64,000 nucleotides of DNA from Apostichopus japonicus (lineage: Eukaryota; Echinodermata; Holothuroidea; Aspidochirotida; Stichopodidae). The stretch spans positions 15,455,094 through 15,519,093 of the forward strand of contig NC_092563.1 of NCBI RefSeq assembly GCF_037975245.1, given 5' to 3'. Both the position numbers and the translations under genes were made by a program. This document shows positions 55,301-62,997 of the stretch, one piece after another; position 1 is the stretch's first letter, and each line of letters opens with the position of its first letter. The notes beneath the pieces were generated by a model. That model saw only the letters and a list, made by a program, of their open reading frames with translations. It did no database searches and was not told the DNA's origin.

Positions 55301-58300
55301 CCTGAGGTATGTAGGTAGCTTGTGAAGTTATGCCTTGTAGGGAGTGCTTGTTATGTCTGCTAAGGTAGAGGGGAGAAAGTTTAATAGGGTAGGTCAGTGG
55401 TATTGTTTGAGAGAGTGGGTAAAATAGGATTTAAAGGGGAAAATAGGAAATATAGCCAGTGGTGTGGCCAGGATTCTGCTAATGGAGGGGGGGGTATCCC
55501 TCATGGGCCCAAAATTGGTTTTGTGGGCCCTACATTTTTAAGCTCGAAAAGGTATGAGCTTCTGCACCATTGGTGCTCTAGTATTTCCTTTATATATTTA
55601 ACAAAAAAAAACTGATATCTTTGCCACACGATGTGTCTTTTGTTTGAAGATTAAGAAAATTTTCAGCCAATTTTATGACACAATCATCGGTATATCCCTT
55701 TAAGTTGACTTGGTATAGTTACAGTAGATATGAACAGCTGAGATAATCAAAGCAGACAGTCCAGAGAAACACTAAGAGCTGCCTCTGAAGTAATCATTCT
55801 ATATATCTCCCTGAACCCCCCCCCCACCCCACCTTACTGTCTGTGGTTAATATATTTAGTCCATTACTCACTTACCTGTCTCCATTCTGGATCAGGGAAA
55901 TTTTAACATACTTATAAAAAGGTGACAATGTTCAGTACAGGGCCACTTGTGCAGATAATCTTCTCAAGTATGTAGATTATTATTGACTTTGTAGGCTATG
56001 TGAATGGTACAAGTAGCTGGTCAGAATTTTACCAATAAATTTATTTGCCTCCCATCCAGATTCAGTGAAATCAGGATAAATTTAATCGATGGTCCAGGGA
56101 TAACATTTATTTCTGATCGATGAAAGGGGTACATATACTGAGCATCAACAGGAGGTGACGCAGGAGGGTGGGGCAGGATGGGGTGGGACGTGAGAGGAGG
56201 GAGGGAGGGGGAGGGAGGGAGTGAATGATATTTGCATTCTATATCTAATGATGGATTTTGAGATCTGAACATTTCAAAATGGATACCTTTGGTACAGAGA
56301 GTGAACTTGGAAGACACAACAGGTGTGATATCATTTGTGCATTCACATCCACCATGTTTTATACAGTAGGCCTATACAGTATGCTTTTGTTCCAAAGTCT
56401 GCATCAAACTTTTTAACCTTTGAGCCAAATATAAAACAAAACAGAAGTCTCTATGGTCAGTGTGCAGCTAGGATAAATCGCACCCAGTTGCTTCAACTTT
56501 GCTTTTTCCCAAGAAGCTATGACAATATTCAGCTGTAAATAAATATCTTTAAAAAGAGAGCTGTATTTATCTATAGGAATTGGGTGCACATTTTTCTAGA
56601 TACGTTAGAAAATGTCAATTTCTATTTTATTAATCTATCAAATATAAATTTACCCATGGACTATGTTACTTTGAAGTCTTCCCTATTAAGATACTGTGTT
56701 GAAGTTTTGTAAAATCCCACCGAAACCGTCACAACAGAACCATATATGGCAATTACTGCAAGGTACTGGGTTTGCAGTACATGGCAAGGGACTTTCAATA
56801 TTTAATTGAAGGGATTGCTACAGTTACCAGGAGGCATGAGATAGGTATAATGAACCCAGTCAAGAAAGGAAGGATAAAGGGGCCTTTCACTGCCTTTCTC
56901 ACTCACAATGCTTTATCTTCTTTTGTGGTTGTGGGTTATCTAGAGACCAAGGAAAGGACAATAGACTTATGAAGAAGGTTTGAAAATGTTCACTCTCAAG
57001 GTCATATGCTTCACTGTAATCTTCATTCTTTACACCCCCACATTGAGATAGCACATTGAGATACTTGGAGGAGATTGGTAATGTTAGGGTAGTATTTGGT
57101 TCCTAAAAGGACTCCTCTTGTTAAACAGTGAAAAACTTTTATGGAAATGACAATGATGGTTTGGGCTTGGGATATAATGTGTAATAACATGCAAAAACTG
57201 TATTTCAAGGGAATTCATATGAACTACTGTAGCAACCTCTTACTTGTTAAGACTATAGAGTCGGGTTTGGGAATAAACATTTTCCATGCAGGAAGCTCTA
57301 AATGAAAATGAGATGGGAAGGTGTGTGGTGGGATTGGGGATTGGGAGTGTGGTGGAATTGTGTGGGGATTGGGAATGTGGTGGGATTGGGAATGTTGTTG
57401 GGTTATGTGGGGATTGGGAGTGTGGTGGGGTTGATTGGGAATGTGGTGGGGTTGTGTAGTATTGGGAGTGCAGTGGGGTTGATTGGGAGTGTGATGGATT
57501 GTGTGGGGATTGGGAGTGGTGGGGTTGATTGGGAGTATGGTGGGGTTGTGTGGGGATTTGAAGTGTGGTGGGGTTGTTTGGGGATTGGGAGTGTTGTGGG
57601 GTTTGGGAGGGTTGTGGCAATGATGTTAATGCAAAAAGTGAAACTTACACTCTTGGTAAATTCATAGCAGAAAACCTGCTGTAGGACTGTGAGTTCAGAG
57701 CATTATTCAGAGCTGTTCCAGAATCTCACTTTTACGCACAAGTTGAAAGTAGCTGGTAACGGATTATCTTGATCATATTTCCTCTCTCACATTCCTAAAT
57801 GTATTTTATGTTTCTCTGTCTGTTTTGTCGACAGTTCAACCTCACCCTCCTCAGGAGCCCATCTACTTTGTGGACGAGTTCCCAGAGGCACCTAATCGTA
57901 CCAAGAGGTCACTCATGGGGGACATCCATCAGAACAGATTTGTGGAGACCTTGGTGGTCGTGGACCCACCCATGGTGAAGAACCACACCAGCGAGAAAGT
58001 GGCAACATACGTCCTTAGTGTATTAAACATAGTGAGTATATATATATATGTATTGTATAAATGAATGTGTAGCAAGTGGTATGACAGTGACAGATATGTA
58101 ATCAATTAATTAAGATTAATTATGATTAATAAAGATCAACACACCTGACAAAGCCAGTTTAAACGCATTCACACACCAGTAGAATCACTGTGGTCGAGTT
58201 GTACAGATTTCGGTCTGTGACACAAAGGTCCGGGGTTCGATTCCTACCTTCGCCCTATGAGTCCCAAAAGGACGAAACCGGTCTGTGAAATGGAATTTTT

Positions 58301-61300
58301 CTGGTGGGTTGATCTTTATTAATTTATATATTGTATAGATATATATTTATCGGGTGAATGTTGAAATTAAACCAGAAGAAAGAAAACAGAAGATTAAAGG
58401 GGAACGTATTCCAAATGCGCTGGATCACATTTGGCTTGTTCTTATCATATCTGAATTAACTAAGGAAGATGGGGGGGGGTGGGATAAATGAAGATTAGAT
58501 CAGTGAACGTAAATAACCCAGGCTTTCGTTCGCTGGTGATCATTTTTGGGCCTTAACTAGTTTAATAAAATATGTTAACATGTTATAAACATTGCTGCAA
58601 ACTTTAGTAAGTCAAGACAAACTGTTATTGCTTGAATTCGTAGTGCTCAACTGTTGTAATTAGTGAAAAGGAAGCGTGAAATCATCGTTACCATTTTGTA
58701 AAACTATTCAATATCCATTAAAGAAAGTTAGTTTGATGTTTCACATTGATCCCACCAGTGAACTGAGATGCTCCCTTCCTCCCCCCTCCCTCCCTTCCCA
58801 CACCGACAATCTCCACCCCCTTCCGGCCCCCAAATAGAAAACTGGTTGATTGCCTATATGGCTGGAGATACATTCAGATCAAGGTTTGATAATTCACAGG
58901 ATTATAGAGTGGTGATCCCCACACAATCTGCATGCACACTACGTACCCAATCATTTTAACAATAATCATGCAGCACGTAGGTCTATCTATTGTGACTTTA
59001 ATTCCAGACGCCCACTGAAAGCCTCCAGCAAATTTTTATAATTGATGACTAGAAATTCCCAAGCTCTCTCATATCTGCAGCTTCAGCTGGAAGGTAGCTT
59101 GCCTACATTTTAAAGGAGCAGTCTGCAGGTTGCGGGAAGAAAATAAGGGGAGAAAATAACCCGACCATGTTGAACCATAATTAGACCATTCATTGGGTGT
59201 CAGATCAAATTTCAAACCGTGAATTCACTCCTCTCTCACAGGTCTGTCTCCCTCTCTCATATCTGCAGCTTTAGCTGGAAGGTAGCTCTCCTACATTTTA
59301 AAGGAGCAGTCTGCAGGTTGCGGGGAAGAAAGAGGGGGAGAAAATAACCTGACCGTTCGAACCATAATAAGACCATTCATAGGGTGTCAGATCAAATTTC
59401 AAACCGTGAATTCACTCCTCTCAGATCACAGGTCTGTCTCCCCCGCCAAAAAATATGCTCTCCAAATCTCAATTGTATCTTCTGAAATCAGTAAAAATTT
59501 ATTGCAACGTGTGGACGCTCTGTAGCTGCACTGCCTCCATGCCATGAAAGGTCAACAGTCACGACACGTAGTAAAAAAATTGAAAGAAAGGTTCCCAATG
59601 GGTAAATGCACAATATGTGAAAATGGTACGTCACGTTACGTGTAGGTTGGTGTGTCACTTGCAATATCCAATGCAATCGTTATGTGACTTTCACATTCTT
59701 AAATCAACTGCTCAGACAAATTTACAGCACCATGAGAAAAACTGACTCCCTCTATGTAGTGAGTGTAAGGACTCAGCATAGGAAGATATAACAATCCCCA
59801 CCCCCACCCTGACCCCAACTAATGAAAAGAGAATGTTTCTCTCCTCATACCACATTAGGCAAGGTCAATAAGCCTCCCCAAAAACTCCCTGACATTTACC
59901 AAGGCCAAAAATTGTTGCACCTTGTCAAAAATACAGCCTTGGAGGGGGAATTTTAAACTAAGTAAGTTTCCTAATCCCACTTTTCTTTGGTTTCATATTT
60001 TTTTCCTTATGGTAAAATTCCAAAAATTAATAGTGCAAAGCTACATATGACTCCTTTAATCCAGTTTTCCTATTGGCAATGTTCATTTCTTGAGGATTGC
60101 CATTGTGAAATCAGAAATTTCCCTGTTTTTTGGAATGGTCTCTATTTAAAATGGTTTTGTTTTACATCTGTTCCTTTTGTTGTTTTTCTAACATCTTGAT
60201 TTCATCCCCTTTGTCTGAGCCAGGGGCTCCATAAAGAGGGTATTTTTTCTTTTTCCTTTGATCAGAACAGTGAACTTATCATTACCACAGGGTAGAGTTG
60301 CTCAGGTGAAAGTCTCTGTTTTTCAGCTGTGTTAGAGATCAGTAATTGTTGATGGATGTCTCCTTTTAGCTACGGATTATGAATCACTCACGGTTCCCAC
60401 TACAGAGAGAAATTATATTTTGCCCCTCCTCACCCCATAGGGTTGTGCCTTTCTTGAATTTTGTCTCCTTTCCTGCAAGCAGGATTCAAATTCGTCTGGG
60501 AAAATTCAACCAGAACTTTGCTAGAAATTTGCATTACAAGCTCGGTAGTCTATCAAGAGTTTTTAATCCATTGACAAAAACTGGTGGACAGGGTGCTTGC
60601 TAGAACTCAAAACCGTTGCAAAAAGTAGATTAGGGATGGGGACCATTTTAGGTTTCATGTAATCTTAACCAAGTGTATCTCATAAGCACATAATGGTAAC
60701 AGAAATTATGGTACATTCATGCAATTTCTCTCATATGAATTTTATTTTGAGAGTATATCACAGAGCTAATCACCAATCTCCCTATGTCTCCAAATGAATG
60801 GTGGCCCGACAGGTCGTCCAAAACAAGGTCTCCACTAACCCGTGACCTTGCATTGTTTGGAATGGTCCAGCACCCTTGATTGGCATGTTAAATATTTCGT
60901 TAATGAAATAATTAATTTAAATAATATATATAAATAATAATAGGAGACGAGATATAAGGATATGAAGGTGGGAGTGGGATGCTGTGGGGGTGGGGTTTGG
61001 ATGGTAGGGGGATGGGAGGGATTGGGTGGGTTACATCTATTCAGGTGGATGGACTACCTAGTCTAACACATAGACTGTATAAAGTCAGCACCTTTGAAGC
61101 AATGCAATAATCAATAGAAAAACATATTGCCTCAAATAACAGTATATTAAGTGTGGATTACAACTGTTGTTGGATGTCTTACATGGGGCTGGTGATCTGT
61201 TGTTTACATTAAACATTAATTAGCATATTTCGGTGGAGGAATGATGGGTTAACATTCGTTAGCGGTTCAAATACAGACTGCTCAAAGCGACTTACCAAAA

Positions 61301-62997
61301 ATTAAGCATTTATATATATTAATCGTCTTATAAATCAAAATAGCTCTAAACAACAAACTCTCTAATATCTCTAAACGGTAACTGAACTTACATTTCAAGA
61401 TAGTTTCCTTGTTAGAGGGCAAGGAACAGTTTGTAGTCTTGTCATGAAATCAATTAAGGGGACTCCTTTCCTTACACACTGACAAATTCATGGTAATCAT
61501 TGATTATCTTTGATATCCGAGTTATTTCCCGAGGGAAGCATTTCACATCATCTTCAAAGTCTGCTTTTGTCATTAAAAAGTAAGCTTTGACAAATGTTTC
61601 ACTCTGTGTTGTACAGTTATTAAAACCAGAGAGGCTCCGATCAGAACTGTTAAATGTCCCTCGACTGTCTGCGACAGAACGCTCAAATGAGGAGGAGGAG
61701 GAACCAGGGGCATGGCGTGGGCACTCTAGCTGTCTCTCATGAGATTCAGAAATGATCACGCTGTGTGTTTTAATTTTTTTGCCAAATTGGACATTTAATA
61801 TCTGAGAAATGAGGATTGATGTGATTGCTGATAGGATCATGTTTTTACAGCAAAACTCCCTCCGCTTTGTTACCATGGCAACTTTTGAAGTTGGGTCAAA
61901 GGTTAGAGAGCATGATGCATTTGCCAACATAAACTGTCATTTAGATGAAATTAAATCCTTCTTGATTTGTTGAATATCAACCATGCCTTTGGTTACTTGC
62001 AGATTCTTCCATTCATTGGTTTTATACCAAATGTCTTTAATCAGAAGAGAGAGTCCTTTCTTAATTGGGCAGAAAAAGTGAAATTCTTTTGATTTTGCAG
62101 AATCAGCAGATATTAACAGATGCTATTGATATTGGTATGTTTTACTTGATCCTCCCACGCCGATTTGGGAAGAAAAAGAAACATGTTTATAACTTCTCTG
62201 AAAACTTGGGTGGCATTAGCTACCTATTCATGCCATTGTCCATGCCTTTGTCAAGCGGTTAAGGTGACTAGTGGACTATAGCTATCCAAAGTTATCCTAT
62301 AGTTGGAAAGAGTCAGACCAAATTTCTCAGTGGGGCTGAATTGCTGTTTTCGCCTGCATATTGCCTGCATGAGAATCATTGCAATAATCAGGACCCTTGG
62401 CCTCACCAACCCCAATCCCGTCATCCCAACCTTCCCCAGCATCGGTGGGGGGGGTCGGTGGGGGGGTGTCCTGCTAACCTTCCCAGCATCGGTAGGGGGT
62501 GTTAACTACCAAAGGCATCAACTGCAAACATGTGTGATTTAGAAACAATGCATAAAAAATCATTAAAAAAAATGGGAGGCTCAAAAGTCAAAACTTTATG
62601 TCTTGGTCTGAGCAGTTGCAATAACAAGTCTCAAAACAAGAAAATAAATGCATTAATCACTAAGTTAGATTTAGACCAAGGTGTGTAGGATTGATCCTGG
62701 TTAGATTGAAGACATTGAGGGGGGGGGAGGGGGGTATAACCAATCACATGTTAATATTCCATGGCAAGGTCAGAATGTTGCAATTGGGGTACAATTCGGA
62801 CAGAAGGTGCAGCTTGACCTACATGCGGTACCACTATGTCTATTTTAAAGACTGGTAAACATTACCAGATTATGATTGACTTTTACCTTCCTTCCTGTCT
62901 ACTTTACCCCTAGGTGGCCAATCTCTACAGGGATGCATCTCTGGGGAGCACGATCAACATTGTACTGGTTAATCTCATCCTTCTGGAAGAGGATCAG
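27990..62997 (+). CDS. ADAMTS16/18-like: ADAMTS16/18-like secreted metalloprotease, partial (4 internal exons)
   Basis: Joined exons 27990-28315, 45869-46124, 57835-58031 and 62914-62997 give 288 codons; the first base of the first codon comes from an unseen upstream exon. Visible in order: an M12B-type propeptide with two spaced cysteines (HNCHYHG, SLCDGM); the LPSHL and IYKRS blocks; the cysteine-switch HFCGKRKK; a furin-type RTKR|S site; then the catalytic-domain start (VETLVVVD, TYVLSVLNI, LILLEEDQ). From family knowledge, this combination fits ADAMTS16/18 better than the ADAMTS1/4/5, 9/20 or 7/12 branches. Such enzymes are secreted, kept latent by the propeptide, cleaved by furin and act on extracellular matrix. 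N-glycosylation sequons are frequent (NTT, NGT, NRT, NHT). The signal peptide, HExxH zinc site, disintegrin, TSR and spacer regions are not in the window. Orthology is inferred from remembered motifs, not from an alignment; ADAMTS membership is near certain and the subgroup likely. Confidence 0.9.
30290..30716. repeat. Polypurine tract of about 430 bp
   Basis: The plus strand is overwhelmingly G and A (GGGAAAGG, GGAATGG and GGGGAAG units), with only occasional T or C. The open frames across it (Ser/Pro/Phe/Leu-rich on minus, Glu/Gly/Lys/Arg-rich on plus) are compositional artefacts. Confidence 0.85.
31020..33725 (+). mobile_element. 2.7-kb repeat element with hairpin head, (GT)n and internal tandem units
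   Basis: It opens with a hairpin (GGTTCCTTGC at 31023-31032, GCAAAAGGAACC at 31037-31048), followed by a (GT)n-type microsatellite to about 31128. The body contains repeated units marked by TAACTCCCAGT at about 31297, 31956, 32251, 32660, 33059 and, diverged, 33353; spacing is near 295, 400 or 660 bases. It closes near GCAAGGAACC (33691-33700), the exact reverse complement of the opening GGTTCCTTGC. It encodes no recognisable protein, so it is non-autonomous. The layout recalls Helentron/DINE-type elements (inverted ends, microsatellite, tandem core), but the class is uncertain. Confidence 0.6.
34271..34700. repeat. Minisatellite, about 25-bp unit
   Basis: About 17 units near GCATGACCAATTGATTGAGG plus AAAAT, with starts 24-26 bases apart (34310, 34335, 34361, 34385, 34411, 34435...). 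Unit variants alternate ACCAATTGATTGA and ATTGAATGATTGG. The minus-strand frames with NQLVMHF / NWSCI repeats are chance translations. Confidence 0.9.
39092..39130 (-). ncRNA. Hammerhead-like core, minus-strand copy
   Basis: The reverse complement matches 63705-63743 over all 39 bases, including GCCT, TTGAAGA, the GATCCT/AGGATC stem, GAAACGTC and AGGC. On the plus strand it is followed by a flank, about 39137-39170 (CAGGCTCTCTA, then GATAAGCAGTTTG), that also occurs beside the copy at 1291 but in the opposite relative orientation. Confidence 0.45.
42090..42247. repeat. G-rich tract (GGGG-AAGGGG-TTTGGGG)
   Basis: Many runs of four or more G separated by one to four other bases, so G-quadruplex formation is plausible. 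Confidence 0.8.
45166..45228. repeat. Short tandem repeat, about 24-bp unit
   Basis: Three units of GGTCGGTAGAGAGGGGCAGG type. They lie about 640 bases upstream of the cysteine-switch exon. Confidence 0.7.
45869..46124 (+). CDS. ADAMTS16/18-like: ADAMTS exon: C-terminal propeptide with cysteine-switch
   Basis: The acceptor is a T-rich tract ending TCTCGTAG; the exon opens with VGLLRTASDDYLIEPLPSHL, continuing the propeptide in phase 0. It ends in the QHFCGKRKK cysteine-switch, whose cysteine is expected to cap the catalytic zinc. Two overlapping GT donors exist (46123 and 46125). The second, AAGT|GTGAGT, is the better consensus and leaves phase 1, which matches the next exon; the first would give phase 2 and break the frame. 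A low-complexity Ser/Ala/Thr/Gln/His linker (about residues 30-70 of the exon) carries several N-glycosylation sequons and looks species-specific. Confidence 0.9.
51881..51984. repeat. Tandem duplication, 57-58 bp
   Basis: ATGACATGTATGG, TATTGTGTGGTTCTTGG and ATACAGGGGGAGG occur twice in succession; the second copy has ATGACATTTATGG. Confidence 0.85.
52129..52234. repeat. G-rich minisatellite (GGTGGGGAGAGGGTG)
   Basis: Short G-rich units GGTGGGGAGAGGGTGGGGG repeated, then GAGGG/GAGAGGG variants. Confidence 0.85.
52247..52387. repeat. Tandem duplication, about 67 bp
   Basis: GAGCAGAATACTTTTT, AATAAAATTCTATGATAT and TTTCAGTGTTCCA occur twice (from 52247 and 52314), with a small insertion in the second copy. 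Confidence 0.85.
54240..54320. repeat. Short G-rich tandem repeat (GGTGGGAGGGGTAGGG)
   Basis: Three GGTGGGAGGGGTAGGG units separated by GAAG- and GATTA-containing spacers, directly upstream of the 54.4-kb element. Confidence 0.75.
54408..55090 (+). mobile_element. Repeat element with 28-bp palindromic head and TATCACTC microsatellite
   Basis: 54414-54441 is a near-perfect palindrome (AGCTCATACCAGCA / TGCTGGTGTGAGCT, one mismatch). A short TATCACTC-type array follows at 54461-54500, then a body with paired half-sites GGGTCA A AGGTCA (54608-54620) and AGGTCA A AGGTCA (54905-54917). The architecture is the same as the 2.3- and 31-kb elements though the head sequence differs. No coding potential is seen; the 3' limit is approximate. 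Confidence 0.45.
57306..57617. repeat. G/T-rich minisatellite upstream of the furin-site exon
   Basis: About 310 bases built from GGGGATTGGGAGTGTGGTGG-type units with GGGTTGATT and GGGTTGTGT alternates. The array ends about 220 bases before the 57835 acceptor. Minus-strand frames reading His/Ser/Gln/Pro repeats are artefacts. Confidence 0.9.
57835..58031 (+). CDS. ADAMTS16/18-like: ADAMTS exon: furin site and start of catalytic domain
   Basis: The acceptor is a pyrimidine tract ending TCGACAG; the donor is ATA|GTGAGT. The first two bases complete a Phe codon with the last base of the previous exon, reading KKF-QPHPPQEP. A Pro-rich link is followed by YFVDEFPEAPNRTKRSL with a furin-type RTKR site, then RFVETLVVVDPPMVKNH and ATYVLSVLNI, which form the first strand and helix of the reprolysin-type catalytic domain. 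It ends on a complete codon (phase 0). A G-rich minisatellite ends about 220 bases upstream of the acceptor and a short (TA)n follows the donor. Confidence 0.92.
58185..58300 (+). mobile_element. tRNA-derived SINE-like head with a hammerhead-like motif
   Basis: 58191-58201 resembles a Pol III A box (TGGTCGAGTTG) and 58234-58244 matches the B box consensus (GGTTCGATTCC), at tRNA-like spacing. There is no convincing acceptor stem or CCA-proximal pairing, so this is a tRNA-derived retroposon rather than a tRNA gene. Immediately downstream, 58249-58289 folds like a hammerhead ribozyme (separate entry). The order B box then hammerhead recalls the Sm-alpha SINE-like repeats of schistosomes, which is established knowledge; membership here is inference. 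The 3' end of the element is not defined. Confidence 0.55.
58249..58289 (+). ncRNA. Degenerate hammerhead-ribozyme motif in SINE-like repeat
   Basis: Stem II is a perfect GTCC/GGAC pair (58261-58264 with 58270-58273) around a CAAAA loop, followed by the invariant GAAA (58274-58277) and ACCGGTC, giving a self-complementary ACC/GGT stem III and a cleavable C (58283). The 5' core reads CTATGA where CTGATGA is expected, one G short. Stem I can form TTCGC (58249-58253) with GTGAA (58285-58289), one pair being a G-T wobble. The missing G is a catalytic residue, so this copy is probably inactive. Confidence 0.5.
59064..59441. repeat. Tandem duplication, 188-bp unit
   Basis: Two adjacent copies (59064-59251, 59252-59441) share CTCTCTCATATCTGCAGCTT, AAAGGAGCAGTCTGCAGG, GGGTGTCAGATCAAATTTC and AGGTCTGTCTCCC with few differences, so the duplication looks recent. 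Confidence 0.9.
61472..61930 (-). CDS. Antisense 152-codon open frame of unknown meaning
   Basis: An ATG-started, stop-ended frame on the strand opposite the ADAMTS gene, inside its intron. Unlike most long frames here it does not run through low-complexity DNA. The predicted product has a hydrophobic stretch around residues 30-45, a serine-rich region in the middle and an acidic/basic C-terminal third. I recognise no family. It may be a chance frame, a transposon relic or part of a nested gene; no splice or promoter evidence supports it. Confidence 0.12.
   Translation of the reverse strand: MLANASCSLTFDPTSKVAMVTKRREFCCKNMILSAITSILISQILNVQFGKKIKTHSVIISESHERQLECPRHAPGSSSSSFERSVADSRGTFNSSDRSLSGFNNCTTQSETFVKAYFLMTKADFEDDVKCFPREITRISKIINDYHEFVSV
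62914..62997 (+). CDS. ADAMTS16/18-like: ADAMTS exon: catalytic-domain segment (84 bp)
   Basis: The acceptor is CTTTACCCCTAG and the donor CAG|GTAAGA, both close to consensus. The 84-bp exon has 28 complete codons (phase 0 at both ends) and reads VANLYRDASLGSTINIVLVN followed by LILLEEDQ, which continues LNI from the previous exon without a gap. This block (helix, loop, hydrophobic strand) lies N-terminal to the HExxH zinc site in ADAMTS catalytic domains. No further exon of the gene is seen up to 64000, so the zinc site must lie beyond the window. Confidence 0.92.

Larger units (their letters stand above)
46125..57834 (+). other. Intron between cysteine-switch and furin-site exons (11.7 kb)
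   Basis: Phase 1 intron with a GTGAGT donor and a pyrimidine-tract CAG acceptor. It contains G/C homopolymers, short tandem duplications near 51.9 and 52.3 kb, the 54.4-55.1 kb element and a G-rich minisatellite near its 3' end. No nested gene was recognised. Confidence 0.85.
58032..62913 (+). other. Intron within catalytic-domain coding region (4.9 kb)
   Basis: Phase 0 intron with a GTGAGT donor and a TAG acceptor. It contains a tRNA-like SINE head with a hammerhead-like motif, a 188-bp tandem duplication and an antisense open frame of unknown meaning (61472-61930). Confidence 0.85.

Noticed and set aside
57240-57620. His/Ser/Gln/Pro-repeat protein on the minus strand.
   Set aside because: It is the translation of the G/T-rich minisatellite and lies in an ADAMTS intron.
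58188-58260. A functional tRNA gene.
   Set aside because: The B box is good, but an acceptor stem and a normal anticodon arm cannot be drawn; it fits a tRNA-derived SINE head.
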